Positions 25,220 to 35,895 are shown, counted from the first letter of the stretch. The stretch: DNA of 64,000 nt from Clostridia bacterium (GCA_024404115.1 JAKSQM010000002.1:186001-250000), one strand, 5' to 3'. Translations and numbers: made by a program. Notes: a model not told the origin generated them from the letters alone.

Positions 25220-26527
25220 TTAATAATCAATTGTTTTCTTCATAGCCTTGCTTAATTTGCCGTATGGGCTGCGGGCAACAACCTTAACTTTATATTTGCC
25301 GTTTTTGATGTTGCCGAGGTTGAGGTTAATCATAAACCAGTCGGCTCTTGTGTATTCAGAAAGTACAGTTTTGTCAAGGATTGTTTTGCCGTCGGTGTCT
25401 TTAACCTTAACGGTGTAACCCTCGGGTTTAAAGTATCCCTCAGCACCGCCGAAGCCGACACTTACAGTGCCATCCTCATTCTCATAAAAGCCGATGTCAT
25501 TTGACTCAAATTTTGGCTTTGTATCAAGCTTTTTCATTGTTTTCCAGTAATATACAAAGCTGTTTTTCTTTGTTACATTTGGAAGGTAGCGGTCGCCCTG
25601 CTCATAGAACATATGAGCCAGAACATCATAGCATCTTACCCTAACATTGCCGTCTTTATCTGCTTCAACAACAAGTCCTGCGGCAGAGTCAAACAGTGAA
25701 TGTTCGTCTGTCATTACATAGCCGGGGTTGCCGAGAAGTCCCTCAAGTGAGCCTGTGCCGAATGCGGTGAACTTGCCCTGATATGCTGATCTCGGGTCAG
25801 AGGGTACATAGTGTGAATGACCCGAAAAGTCAATAACACTCTTGTGCTTTTTAAGCACCTTTTTCACAAGGTTATCTGCCCAGTTAATGCTGCCGTAAAT
25901 TGTGGCTACAGGTGCAGGATGCTGGAAAACGAAAATCGGCTTTGTGGGGTCTGCTTTTTCAGCTTTTGTGATTTCGCTGTCAAGCCATTCTGCTTTGCCG
26001 TTGAATGTTTTAGCATCTGCTGAATATGAAAGACCGATAAAGTGATAGCCGTTCACAACCTCATGTGTATCAAGAATTTCTGATATGTATTTCTGATATT
26101 TCTCATGACCGATAACAGGCTTGTAATCACGATATTCAATAAATTCGTGGTTACCAATGCAGATGAGAAGCTTGGTTTTCTCTTTTTTATGCTCGTTGAG
26201 AACAGAAACAAACTTTTCATACTGCTTGTCAAGTCCCCTGTTTGTCATATCGCCTGCAACCATAATTGCATCAATGCCGTCATAGCCTTTGGATTTCAGC
26301 TCGTTCATATCATCAAGGAAAGCACCGAAATTCTCTGCGCCCTTGTCGATTTCTTCACCGCTTACATGAACATCACTGCAAACTGCAAAGCGAAGCACAG
26401 GCTTAAAATCCTTTGGTGTTTTTGGAAGCTCTTTAACGCTCTTTTTAAAAGCGGAATCTTTGAGGAACATTACTGAAAATGCACCGTCAATCACTTTAAA
26501 TAATAAATTATTATAACAAGATTTCAT
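25220..26527 (-). CDS. Calcineurin-like metallophosphoesterase
   Basis: 435 residues from ATG 26527 (AAAAGGAG before it; a longer in-frame start lacks a site). Metallophosphatase motifs in order: CSDVHVSG, VAGDMTNRG, IGNHEFIEY, QHPAP, SGHSH. The C-terminal 110 residues form a likely beta-sandwich (VKVKDTDGKTIL, NIKNGKYKVKV). The first 35 residues are weakly hydrophobic and no clear signal peptide is seen. Similar clostridial proteins are often surface phosphoesterases. Substrate unknown. It follows the nuclease gene by 22 bases. Confidence 0.88.
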   Translation of the reverse strand: MKSCYNNLLFKVIDGAFSVMFLKDSAFKKSVKELPKTPKDFKPVLRFAVCSDVHVSGEEIDKGAENFGAFLDDMNELKSKGYDGIDAIMVAGDMTNRGLDKQYEKFVSVLNEHKKEKTKLLICIGNHEFIEYRDYKPVIGHEKYQKYISEILDTHEVVNGYHFIGLSYSADAKTFNGKAEWLDSEITKAEKADPTKPIFVFQHPAPVATIYGSINWADNLVKKVLKKHKSVIDFSGHSHYVPSDPRSAYQGKFTAFGTGSLEGLLGNPGYVMTDEHSLFDSAAGLVVEADKDGNVRVRCYDVLAHMFYEQGDRYLPNVTKKNSFVYYWKTMKKLDTKPKFESNDIGFYENEDGTVSVGFGGAEGYFKPEGYTVKVKDTDGKTILDKTVLSEYTRADWFMINLNLGNIKNGKYKVKVVARSPYGKLSKAMKKTIDY

Positions 26528-26549
26528 AATTACTCCTTTTCTTTTGCAG

Positions 26550-27368
26550 TTATTGCGCAAGCTGTGCCTTGCCTGTTTTGTAGTCTATCTTAACGCCCGG
26601 CTGAACATTATAACAGAAAACATTGAAGCTGACACTTTCGCCTTTATCATCAAGGGAATATGCCTGAATCTGCACTCCCCTTGCAACAAGCTCGTCGCCT
26701 TTAAAAATTGGCTTAACCCAATATAAAATATGGTGGTTTGTTTCTTTTGCGTAGTCATAAACCATATTTTCAAATGGCAGCATACCCGATGTGTTCATAT
26801 ATCTTGTGCCAGTGATAAGATTTTTTTCGTTGGCATTCTCTGCCGTGAGCATAAACCCGATAAGATGACAGCGGTTATAAAGGCTTTTGCCGTCAATGAA
26901 ATCATATTCATAATGCTTCCACCCTGAGGGTCTGACGGTGTTTATAGGCTCACGCTTGTCTTTTGGCATTGTTTCACGGCACACGCAGGCAAAAGCAGTG
27001 CCGCATCTGCCGAGGCTGTCTAACTTTGAATAAGACTCAAACGCTTTCGGCTCTTTCTTTTTGTCAAATGTAGGCTTGTTATTATTCACAACAACAAACG
27101 GCTTGCCCTTATATGCCGGGATTGTTTCGCCGTTAATTGTCTGCACACTGCCTGCACTGTCAAAAATAGCCGTTGTTTTTTTAGTTGTTTTGGTTGTGGT
27201 TGAGATTGATGTGGTGGTTGTGGGGTCAACCTGCGGAACGGGCAAATTATGCTTAACGCTGAAAAGATAAAGTGCAACAAAAATTATAACGCAGACAACG
27301 ATAATCCACCTGTTCTTTTTATTGCGCATAAGCTTTCGCAGGTATTTGCCTAACATCTGTTCAAGCAT
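26550..27368 (-). CDS. Membrane-anchored DNA/RNA non-specific endonuclease
   Basis: 272 residues. A Lys/Arg-rich N-terminus and one membrane helix at about 21-37 are followed by a Thr-rich linker, which puts the nuclease outside the cell. The beta-beta-alpha-metal core reads YNRCHLIGFML (DRGH in EndA/NucA is NRCH here), then KNLITGTRYMN and MLPFENMV. The catalytic His is kept. Related enzymes degrade extracellular DNA or nick incoming DNA in competence. The start overlaps the upstream gene by 8 bases; GGGAGG lies about 9 bases before it. Placement behind addBA may be chance or reflect DNA metabolism. Confidence 0.88.
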   Translation of the reverse strand: MLEQMLGKYLRKLMRNKKNRWIIVVCVIIFVALYLFSVKHNLPVPQVDPTTTTSISTTTKTTKKTTAIFDSAGSVQTINGETIPAYKGKPFVVVNNNKPTFDKKKEPKAFESYSKLDSLGRCGTAFACVCRETMPKDKREPINTVRPSGWKHYEYDFIDGKSLYNRCHLIGFMLTAENANEKNLITGTRYMNTSGMLPFENMVYDYAKETNHHILYWVKPIFKGDELVARGVQIQAYSLDDKGESVSFNVFCYNVQPGVKIDYKTGKAQLAQ

Positions 27369-27771
27369 TTTTCTTTGCCTCCCTCACAAAAATCTGCTTT
27401 GTGATTTTATCGTGGGAATTGCCTTTGAAATCAGAACTGCTTTCAAGAACGAAGCCGTCTGGCATTGTGAAATATTCGCTTGCAGGGTAATCTCTGTTCC
27501 AGCAATAAACAATTATCTTTTCAATCTTTTTGGCATACGGGGTAATGTCTGCATCTTCAACGAAGCAATACTCCCCTTTTCTTGCGCTTTTCATAAAATC
27601 ATCGTCTATGCGAACATTTACGCCCTCAAAAAGTGTTTCAGAAAATCTTGAAATTACAGCTTTACCTTTGCTGTTCGCCATAAAATCTTTGATAACCTCT
27701 TTATCTCTGCTTTGACGCTTGCCAAAGAAAGTTAAACCGTTCTGATTATCAACACAAACTGCTACTATCAT
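27361..27771 (-). CDS. Small conserved-looking protein of unknown function
   Basis: 136 residues beginning MIVAVCVDNQNGLTFFGKRQS. No catalytic motif, membrane helix or signal is visible. The mixed alpha/beta pattern and the start are loosely like dihydrofolate reductase (strand, DxxxG), but the protein is too short and lacks that family's residues. It sits 16 bases after addA and overlaps the nuclease gene by 8 bases, so it is translated in the same run. GGCGGTG lies 5 bases before the ATG. I do not recognise a function. Confidence 0.75.
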   Translation of the reverse strand: MIVAVCVDNQNGLTFFGKRQSRDKEVIKDFMANSKGKAVISRFSETLFEGVNVRIDDDFMKSARKGEYCFVEDADITPYAKKIEKIIVYCWNRDYPASEYFTMPDGFVLESSSDFKGNSHDKITKQIFVREAKKNA

Positions 27772-27787
27772 CTAATCACCGCCATTC

Positions 27788-30700
27788 TTAATCAAGATAA
27801 ACAATTTCGTTTTTATAAAGCGAATAAATAACCGTTTCTTTAACAGGGATGCCAGTACATTCAGCTAAGGCACGCTCATACATTTTAAGCTGACCTCTGT
27901 ATCGCTCCTTGAGGATGTTTACATCCTTAACACGGTCTGTTTTATAGTCTACAACAACCCACTGACCGTCCTCAATAAACGCACAGTCAATGTATCCCTG
28001 CACGATTATTTTTTCATCGTGCGAGTATTCGCTGCCGTAGATTTCGTCTGCACCAATAGAGAAAGTGATTTTCTTTTCTCTTTCAAGTTTTTCGGCAGAT
28101 GAAATGCGTTTCGCTGTTTCGCTTGTGAAAAATGCACTCAGCTTATCATATTCAAGAAGCTTCTCTTCCGCAGGTGAAATTTTGTTTTGAGAAAGCATAA
28201 TTTCTGCCTGCTTGCGCACATCATTGTCGCCCAGTGAATAGTCATAAAACTCCATAAATTTGTGAACAGCTGTGCCCTTTGATGCACTTTGGCTTTCGCT
28301 GTTCTGAATAAATTTCGGCTTAGCCTTTGCAAAAAATGCGGTTGTGCTCTCTGCATTTTCAAGCTGAGAGGGCGAAACCTTAGCCACAAGAGTTGAAAGA
28401 TTTGAGTAAGGATAGCGGTAATCCACCCTTTCTGAAATCATATTGAGAAGCTCATCTGAGGCTTCTTTATTTTCGTATACAAATTCAATTTCTGCATCGT
28501 CATTTTCGTAATCAGCAATCAACTTAAACACAAACTGCGATTCACAGGGAAGCGTATCGACACATCTGTTAGCTGAAACGGCAGGGATTGCATTTGAATC
28601 AAAATGTTTAAGTGAAGCCAGTAAAATCATATCGCTGAAGCTTTGGCAGTTAAGAACATTCAGCGGTGCGATTTTTTTATTTTCATCCAGCTTCATCATT
28701 GTTTCAATGATTTTTTTCTCAGGATTTGTATATCTGAGAATACAAATCATTTTTTCTTTGGCACGGGTCAGCGCAACATATAAATCACGCAATTCCTCAG
28801 AGCGATTTGAGCGTGTGTGTGCCGCAACAACGGCGGTGTATGGCAGTGTCGGGAACCGTTTATCACCATCAACACGCTTAAAGCCAATGCCGTTTTCAGA
28901 GGTAAAATCCACGGCACCTTTGGCATATTGATCGTTGAATTTGCCAGAGCAATCGGCAAGGATGCACACAGGAAATTCAAGACCTTTACTTTTATGAACA
29001 GTCATAAGGCGAACAACATTTGCGTTCTCTGAAATTTCGTTGGCAACCTCAAAATCGGATTTTTCTTTTTGAACTCGGTCAATAAATCGAATAAAACCCG
29101 AAAGACCGATATGACCTGCACTTTCGTATTTCTCTGCGTATTCCAAAAGAAGTGAAAGGTTTGCCGCCCTCTGTGAGCCGTTTTGCATAGCTCTGACAGT
29201 TGAAAGGTAGCCAGTTGAATCGAGGATTTCACGGATGAACTCCCCTGCACCGAGGGTTACACTCAGTGAACGAAGTCTTTTGATTTCTTCAAGAAAAGCT
29301 TTGCATTTTGTTTTGCCGTTTTCTGCACCGCATTTTACGCAAATCCAGAAAGGTACATTTTTCTTTTCGGTGCGAAGCGAAGCCAGTTCGTCGGGTGTGA
29401 AGCCAAAAACGGGCGAAATCATTGCACTTAAAAGTGGAACATCCTGCAAAGGATTATCTACAACACGCATAATTGAAAGCACTGTGCGTATTTCTGTCGC
29501 CTCAAAAAATCCCTCTGAATTTGAAGCGTAGCAGGGAATCCCACGCTTTTTAAGTGCGTTTACATAATGCTCCACCCTGCCCTTTACAGCTTTTAAAAGA
29601 ATGCAGAAGTCTTTGTATTCTGCAGGGCGAACGCCGTCGCCGTCTTTGACGGTTAAGCCATTTTTTATTGCATTTTCTATGTATTGGGCAATATAATCGC
29701 CCTCGTCAATATACTTCTGTGCGCTTTTGCCTGTTTCAGGCAGAATATGCACCTCAGCGTCGGGCGTGGGACTTTCTGCATAAGTTGCCCTCGGCTTCAA
29801 TGCTTCATCATTGTTGTAGTCAATTTCGCCAACATCCTCGCTCATAAGCTGATTGAAAAGGAAGTTTACAAAATCGGTAACGCCTTTTCGGCTTCTGAAA
29901 TTGAAATCAAGGTTGATTTTTGCAGGATAATTATCCTTAGCACTGTCATAATCGGGGAAAGATTTTTTAATGTTTATAAAAATCTGAGGCATTGCAAGTC
30001 TGAATTTATAAATGCTCTGCTTAACATCGCCAACCATAAACAGGTTGCCGTTATCTTTTGAAAGTGCCTTAAAAAGAATATTCTGCTGTTCGTTAATATC
30101 TTGAAATTCGTCAACGAGAATTTCTGTAAATTTTTCTGAAATTGACTTTGCAAGGTCGGTTTTAACGGGGTTGCCCTCTTCGTCAATATCCTTTACAAGA
30201 AGCTTGATTGCATATGCGCAGATGTCTGAAAATTCGGCTGAATCTGCATTCATTTTGATTTCAGAATAAACATCGCTGAACTCTTTAACGAGCCTTACAA
30301 GCTCTTTCACCGCAGGCAAAAGAATGGCAATATCCTCTTTGTATTCATCCTCGGTGCAATAAAGGTAGCCTTCTTTCTGCTTTTTTATTGCGTCTTTGGC
30401 AGCGTTTCTTGTAGCTTTGGCTAATTCATAGCCGTCATATGTTTTAATATTACACAAATTTTTGGGTGGTTTGTATTCAGAAAAAACCTTTAATAATTCA
30501 TCCCATGTGCCGTTTTCAATTGTGAAAATTGCTTTTTCGAAGAATGAAATATCATAGTTAAAAACAGCACTGTTTTTGTATGACATATCATCATTAAAGA
30601 GCTTAATCTGTGAAGTGAGCTTGTTACAATGATACTGGCAAACTTCTTTTATGTAAGAAAGAAGGTATTTGCCCCATTTTGTTTCTTTAAAATTCTCTGC

Positions 30701-31300
30701 ATTTTCATAGTCAGATACAAGAGAATCAAGCCATTTATCGGGGTAAGCATATGCCCTTGATGTGTTGTAAAGACTGATAATAAGACTTGCCAGATTATCG
30801 TCTTTATCGGCAGAGATAAGTGAATCAAGAAGCGTTGAAAAGCCGTTATTTTTAGTTTTGTAAGCATTTTCAAGTACAGCTTCAACGGCATCCTGCCTCA
30901 TAAGGCGAAGCTCCGCTTCTTCTGCAATTTTATAATCGGGAGAAATACCAAGCTCGTGGAAATTCTCTTTAACAATATCTCCGCAAAAGCCGTCAATCGT
31001 GCTGATTGTGGCAAAGGGCAGGAGCATTCTCTGCTTTATAAGGTATTCGTCATCAGGGTTTTCTTCAATTCTTTTATCAAGTGCGGCGGCAATTTTTTCT
31101 TTCATCTGAGCAGTTGCATTTTTTGTGAATGTAACTATCAGAAGTCCGTCCGCAGGGCAAGGATTTACTTTATCTTCAAGGCGTTGAATTACTCTTTCAA
31201 CAAGAACGGCAGTTTTGCCCGAACCTGCGGCAGCCGATACAAGCACAGTGCCGTTTCGTGATTCAATTGCCATTTTTTGCGCATGGGTCCACTCAGGCAT
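27788..31300 (-). CDS. addA: AddAB helicase-nuclease, subunit A
   Basis: 1170 residues from ATG 31300; AGGCGG is spaced for it, and an upstream in-frame GTG at 31309 is less likely. UvrD-type helicase with Walker A AAAGSGKT (23-30), VDEFQDIN, GDVKQSIYKFR, LTRAKEKM, and a C-terminal RecB-type nuclease with GYIDCAF and VDYKTDR. With AddB it resects double-strand breaks for RecA loading. It overlaps addB by 8 bases. This intact pair replaces RecBCD, as in most Firmicutes. Confidence 0.96.
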   Translation of the reverse strand: MPEWTHAQKMAIESRNGTVLVSAAAGSGKTAVLVERVIQRLEDKVNPCPADGLLIVTFTKNATAQMKEKIAAALDKRIEENPDDEYLIKQRMLLPFATISTIDGFCGDIVKENFHELGISPDYKIAEEAELRLMRQDAVEAVLENAYKTKNNGFSTLLDSLISADKDDNLASLIISLYNTSRAYAYPDKWLDSLVSDYENAENFKETKWGKYLLSYIKEVCQYHCNKLTSQIKLFNDDMSYKNSAVFNYDISFFEKAIFTIENGTWDELLKVFSEYKPPKNLCNIKTYDGYELAKATRNAAKDAIKKQKEGYLYCTEDEYKEDIAILLPAVKELVRLVKEFSDVYSEIKMNADSAEFSDICAYAIKLLVKDIDEEGNPVKTDLAKSISEKFTEILVDEFQDINEQQNILFKALSKDNGNLFMVGDVKQSIYKFRLAMPQIFINIKKSFPDYDSAKDNYPAKINLDFNFRSRKGVTDFVNFLFNQLMSEDVGEIDYNNDEALKPRATYAESPTPDAEVHILPETGKSAQKYIDEGDYIAQYIENAIKNGLTVKDGDGVRPAEYKDFCILLKAVKGRVEHYVNALKKRGIPCYASNSEGFFEATEIRTVLSIMRVVDNPLQDVPLLSAMISPVFGFTPDELASLRTEKKNVPFWICVKCGAENGKTKCKAFLEEIKRLRSLSVTLGAGEFIREILDSTGYLSTVRAMQNGSQRAANLSLLLEYAEKYESAGHIGLSGFIRFIDRVQKEKSDFEVANEISENANVVRLMTVHKSKGLEFPVCILADCSGKFNDQYAKGAVDFTSENGIGFKRVDGDKRFPTLPYTAVVAAHTRSNRSEELRDLYVALTRAKEKMICILRYTNPEKKIIETMMKLDENKKIAPLNVLNCQSFSDMILLASLKHFDSNAIPAVSANRCVDTLPCESQFVFKLIADYENDDAEIEFVYENKEASDELLNMISERVDYRYPYSNLSTLVAKVSPSQLENAESTTAFFAKAKPKFIQNSESQSASKGTAVHKFMEFYDYSLGDNDVRKQAEIMLSQNKISPAEEKLLEYDKLSAFFTSETAKRISSAEKLEREKKITFSIGADEIYGSEYSHDEKIIVQGYIDCAFIEDGQWVVVDYKTDRVKDVNILKERYRGQLKMYERALAECTGIPVKETVIYSLYKNEIVYLD

Positions 31301-34300
31301 TGTCTTCACCGCCTTTCAGAATGTCAATACATTCTTCATCTTTTAATTTATCAATTTCTCGGATTTCATCGCCGTTTTCAAAGCCGCAAATGCTTCGGTA
31401 ATCGCAATTATCACAAGCTTTGTCTATAGGTACAGCCTGAATCTTGCCATCGTGGAGGCTGTTGCCCATATTTTTTAGGTTGTCTTCCACCTTTTCATAA
31501 AGATTTTGAAGCAGGCCGAAATCAATAAGTTTACCTTTGAAGGTGTTATCTTTAGTATAGCTGACAGGGATAATCGCACCGCTGAGAGTGTTATCCATAC
31601 CCTCGATAACACGGGAATCGTTAAGGATAATACCGTTCATTTTATTTTCTTTGAGGTGATGGTTCAATACATCCTCTTCAGTTGCGTTTCTGTTTAAAGA
31701 TGCAACTGAGTTTGCAACAGGCATATAAAGCACGCCTGCGGGTGTGGAGTTTTCGTATTGCTCAGTGCCATTTTTCCAGATTGAGAAAAGATAAATGAGC
31801 ATCTGCATATTAAGCCCTGCAAAAACATTTGCAAGAGAAAACTCCTTAACAGACGATTTGTAGTCAATGATTCTGACAAAGTTTTTGTCGTCTGTTTTGA
31901 GCATATCAACACGGTCAACCTTGCCTGTGAGCTTGATTGTGCCGTTTTTCAGTTGGATTTCAATTGGCTGAACGATGCTGTCATTATCAATAGTCAATTC
32001 AAAATCAACAGGCACAAAGTCGCACACCTTGAACTCTTCAATAAGTCTTTTAACTGCAAGGAAAATCTTTTTGCGGATGTTGTTGAAAGAAAATCTTGTT
32101 CTTTCGCTGGTTTCACCCTGCGGAGCGATTTTTTCATTGAAATATTGCTCCAAAAGCTCTTCCACAAGCCTTTTAACTTCGTTTTCGTCCATTTCAGAAA
32201 GTGCTTTGCTTCCGTTATTTTTTATAAGATTTTCAAGAACATAATGGACTATGTTACCCTTTGCCATTGGGTCAAGCTCTGCAACGGTCAGCGGGTCAGC
32301 CTTTAAGCCGTGCTTGCAATAATATTTAAAAGGACAGCTGTAAAATACATCCGCTCTTGAGGGTGAAATATACATATTTTCTTTAAAAAGCTTTCGTGCA
32401 ACAGATTCATCTTCAATCTTAAACGGCTCTTTTTTAGTAGCTCGTTTCAGTGCTGAAACTTTGCCTTTATAATCATTATTTTTATTGAAATATTCTTTTA
32501 AAGCGATTGAAATATCGCTGTCTGAATCGTAGGTTTCGGCATATTTCTGAAAAGCGGAATCACCGCTTCTAATGTATTCCTGCACAGGGATTTCAACTGT
32601 ATCAAGCGTTTTGACTTTTGGGAAAATGCGTTTTATCTGCTCCACAAGCTCAGATGATGTGCAATCACCACCCGAAACGCTCTTGCGTGGATATGAAACA
32701 TAGAGCCTTTCTGCCGCACAGCAAAAAGCATTGTATGAAATAAATCGCTCTTCCATAACCTCCTCTTCGGCTGTCTGTGATAAATCAATGCCGAATGAGC
32801 GGAGCTTTTCACGCTCTGAACGGGAGAGGATTTTTTGATTTTTTTGGATAAACGGGAATGTGCCCTCGCTGACACCAACAACAAAAACCGCCTTTGGTGA
32901 AGTTACACGAACTCTGTCCGCCGAGCCGACAGTAACCTCATCAAGTCCTTTTGGCAGTGAGCCCATGGTGTAGCCTGAAACCATAACTCTGAAAAGCTCG
33001 TTGAAACGCTTTGGAGTTACCTTTCGTTTGTCAACAGCGGCGGCAATGCCGTCAAGAATCTGCATAAGAATTTCCCATACACGGTTCTGATCCTCTGCAA
33101 GGTCAATTTCGTTATTGGCTATAAGAAGTTTTGCAAATTCACGCAGATTTATATCAACGTGGAAAACCATTAAAAGATTGTAAACCGCAAGAGCCGCACC
33201 CTTGCCGTCAGTTTCTTTCATAGCTTTTCTGAATTTTGCAACGGGCATTGCAACAGATTTTCTTATTTCGTTGATTTTAGAAAGTTTTTCTGCGTCTTTT
33301 TCGCTTAATTCTTTGCCAAAGCCTGCGGGGTTGCCTGTGAAATCGTTGCACCAACTATTCCCCCTCACCTGCCACACGCTTGTGTAGTTTTCTAAAACAG
33401 CAATATTCTCTTCAGATATGCCAGTAAGACCTGTTTTGAGGATTCTGAAAACACTTTCGTTTTCAAAGCCGAACTCAGCAATTTTGAGAGCGGCAAAAAC
33501 AAGGCTCATAACAGGCTGATTCATAACGGGCTGACGCTTATCAATATAAACAGGCACACCGTATTTTTTGAGGGCGGCTTTAATCTGCCTTTCGTATGCA
33601 GTGGAATCACGGCTGATAACCGCAATATCACGGCATCTGTAGCCGTTTTCACTTATAAGCTTCTTTATATTGAATGCAACATAATCACACTCCGCATAGA
33701 ATGTTTCAGCGGAGCAGATTGTGATATTTTCGGGTTCAACCTCGCTTTTTTCGGGAGTGAACGAATAAAAATTATTTTCAAGGCGGCGAAGTTCATCATT
33801 TTTATAGTAGCTGTCATACTCGGTTTTAATAACATCAACGGGTGTTTTCAGCACCTTATCATTGATTTTAAAAAGCTTTGAGGCAGTCTTTTTTGTGTGA
33901 TAAAATGCGCCAGATTTGTTGCGAAGTCCTGCAATTTTATCGGTGCAAACGGTGATATAAACATCCTTGGCACTGCGAAGAATATCTTCAATTACAACAA
34001 GCTCCTGCGCAGTGAAGCCACGGAAGCCGTCAATAAACACACTTTTGCCCTTGAAATAGTCAATTTCAGAGAAATTATCGTGGAGAATGTCAAGGGAAGT
34101 TTCGTTATCAAGATAGCTTTGCTCAATTATGGCGGTGTATGCCTTTGAAATGAGAGCAAGCTCTTTAACTTTATTTTTAAGCACAATATCCTGTTCGCTG
34201 AAATTATATTCCGCAAGCATTTCGGGAGTAACTTCGCACTGGCGGAACTCCTTTATCATACCTAAAAGCTCATTAACAAAGCCTGCGGAATAGCCAGTTT

Positions 34301-34622
34301 TTGCATAAAATTCAAGTTTGTCGCCGACCTCTTCAAGAGCCAAAGACATCACCATTGCCCTTGTGGAATCGTCAATTTCGGGTTTATATGAAATGCCAGC
34401 TTTTTTAAGAAGAAATTCTGCAAGGAAAGTGAAGCTGTAAACTGGTGCTTTGTTGGCTTCAATTGCACCTAATTTTAAGAGAAGATTTTTTTCTGTTTCA
34501 AAAGAATACTGCTCAGGCACAACAACCAAAGCCTCACCACCGCCTGCAATTGCAGAGTGAAGAAGCTCATATGTTTTTTCTGTTTTGCCCGAACCGATTC
34601 TGCCGATTATAAGATGAAGCAT
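31293..34622 (-). CDS. addB: AddAB helicase-nuclease, subunit B
   Basis: 1109 residues. N-terminal Walker A GRIGSGKT (7-14). The C-terminal nuclease has VDRVDML and RIIDYKSS. Four iron-sulphur cysteines are visible as one in FYSCPFKYYC and three in CDNCDYRSIC near the end, the pattern of AddB's 4Fe-4S clasp. The GAGGTG ribosome site overlaps the folC stop, 4 bases upstream, so translation is coupled. It looks complete. Confidence 0.95.
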   Translation of the reverse strand: MLHLIIGRIGSGKTEKTYELLHSAIAGGGEALVVVPEQYSFETEKNLLLKLGAIEANKAPVYSFTFLAEFLLKKAGISYKPEIDDSTRAMVMSLALEEVGDKLEFYAKTGYSAGFVNELLGMIKEFRQCEVTPEMLAEYNFSEQDIVLKNKVKELALISKAYTAIIEQSYLDNETSLDILHDNFSEIDYFKGKSVFIDGFRGFTAQELVVIEDILRSAKDVYITVCTDKIAGLRNKSGAFYHTKKTASKLFKINDKVLKTPVDVIKTEYDSYYKNDELRRLENNFYSFTPEKSEVEPENITICSAETFYAECDYVAFNIKKLISENGYRCRDIAVISRDSTAYERQIKAALKKYGVPVYIDKRQPVMNQPVMSLVFAALKIAEFGFENESVFRILKTGLTGISEENIAVLENYTSVWQVRGNSWCNDFTGNPAGFGKELSEKDAEKLSKINEIRKSVAMPVAKFRKAMKETDGKGAALAVYNLLMVFHVDINLREFAKLLIANNEIDLAEDQNRVWEILMQILDGIAAAVDKRKVTPKRFNELFRVMVSGYTMGSLPKGLDEVTVGSADRVRVTSPKAVFVVGVSEGTFPFIQKNQKILSRSEREKLRSFGIDLSQTAEEEVMEERFISYNAFCCAAERLYVSYPRKSVSGGDCTSSELVEQIKRIFPKVKTLDTVEIPVQEYIRSGDSAFQKYAETYDSDSDISIALKEYFNKNNDYKGKVSALKRATKKEPFKIEDESVARKLFKENMYISPSRADVFYSCPFKYYCKHGLKADPLTVAELDPMAKGNIVHYVLENLIKNNGSKALSEMDENEVKRLVEELLEQYFNEKIAPQGETSERTRFSFNNIRKKIFLAVKRLIEEFKVCDFVPVDFELTIDNDSIVQPIEIQLKNGTIKLTGKVDRVDMLKTDDKNFVRIIDYKSSVKEFSLANVFAGLNMQMLIYLFSIWKNGTEQYENSTPAGVLYMPVANSVASLNRNATEEDVLNHHLKENKMNGIILNDSRVIEGMDNTLSGAIIPVSYTKDNTFKGKLIDFGLLQNLYEKVEDNLKNMGNSLHDGKIQAVPIDKACDNCDYRSICGFENGDEIREIDKLKDEECIDILKGGEDNA

Positions 34623-34626
34623 AGTT

Positions 34627-35895
34627 TCACCTCTCGCTTAATATTTCAGATGCAAGGTATAACGAACCGCTGACAAGGAGCATTTCGCCCTGCCCGATTT
34701 TTGATTTTTCGTTTAAATAAGCCTCACGGGGATTTTCGCAGGCTACAACATTTTTGCAGTATTTCTCTGCCTTTTCTTTAAGCTCCGAAGCAGAAATACT
34801 TCTTGGGTTGTCAACTGTAACGGTGATAATTTTGTGGTAAAGCGGAGCTGTCATAGCCACAGCGGAGTCAACATCCTTGTCTTTCATCATACCCATAATG
34901 GCGGTGATTTTATAATCACTAAATGATGATTTGAGGATTTTGCAAAGAGCTTCAACGCCGTCTGCATTATGACCGCCGTCAATCATAATCATGGGGTCTT
35001 TGCTGATTATCTGCACCCTCGCAGGGACAGTTGCGTTATAAATGCCGTTGATTATGTTGGTTTCGGTGATATTGAAGCCACTTTCAATTAAAGCGGTGCA
35101 GGCTTCAAAAACGGTGGAGGCATTGTAAACCTGATGCTCACCGATAAGCTGAGTTTTAAGTTTTTTGCCTTTATATATAAATTCCGTACCGAGGGAATCA
35201 TTTTTCAAAATTTCAATTTTGCTTTTGTCTGCTTTATACAATTTGCAGTTTTTGGCTTTCGCTGTTTCGGTGATAACATTATCTGCATCACTGAAAAGCT
35301 GAGGATAAACCGCAACTGCACTGTTTTCTTTAATTATGCCAGCTTTGTTAGTGGCAATTTCTTTAATTGTGTTGCCGAGAATTGCAACATGGTCAAATGA
35401 AATTGAAGCGATAACGCACACATCGGTGTTTTCTATAATGTTTGTTGAATCGTAAAGTCCGCCTAATCCTACTTCGAGGACAACGGCATCACACTTTTTC
35501 TCATAAAAATAAAGGAATGCGGCGGCAGTGAGAATTTCAAACTCGGTGGGGTTCATGCCCTTGCTGTCAAGAATATCTGCCTGCTCTTTTACCCTTGCGG
35601 TGATTTCGCCCAGCTCGTCCATTGGAATCAACTGACCGTTTAACTGGATACGCTCTCTGAAATCCACAACAAAAGGAGAAGTGAAAAGACCCGTCTGACA
35701 GCCTGCGTCAATAAGTGTTTCTGAAATCATTGTGCTGATTGAGCCTTTGCCGTTTGTGCCTGCCACATGGATAAAACGGAGCTTTTCCTGCGGATTGCCA
35801 AGCATCCTGCAAAGCTCTTTTATTCTGTCAAGACCAAGAACTGAACCGAAAGTCAGCCTTGAATGTATGTATTCGATTGCTTCACTGCCTGTCAT
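34627..35895 (-). CDS. folC: Folylpolyglutamate / dihydrofolate synthase
   Basis: 422 residues. Mur-ligase fold with P-loop HVAGTNGKGS (about 43-52), FTSPFVVDFRERI, EVGLGG, and DGGHN in the C-terminal part. It adds glutamate to folates, and possibly to dihydropteroate. It lies downstream of valS across a terminator hairpin, and its AAGAGGCG site starts just after the U-run. It overlaps the addB ribosome site. No other folate gene is in the window. Confidence 0.94.
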   Translation of the reverse strand: MTGSEAIEYIHSRLTFGSVLGLDRIKELCRMLGNPQEKLRFIHVAGTNGKGSISTMISETLIDAGCQTGLFTSPFVVDFRERIQLNGQLIPMDELGEITARVKEQADILDSKGMNPTEFEILTAAAFLYFYEKKCDAVVLEVGLGGLYDSTNIIENTDVCVIASISFDHVAILGNTIKEIATNKAGIIKENSAVAVYPQLFSDADNVITETAKAKNCKLYKADKSKIEILKNDSLGTEFIYKGKKLKTQLIGEHQVYNASTVFEACTALIESGFNITETNIINGIYNATVPARVQIISKDPMIMIDGGHNADGVEALCKILKSSFSDYKITAIMGMMKDKDVDSAVAMTAPLYHKIITVTVDNPRSISASELKEKAEKYCKNVVACENPREAYLNEKSKIGQGEMLLVSGSLYLASEILSER

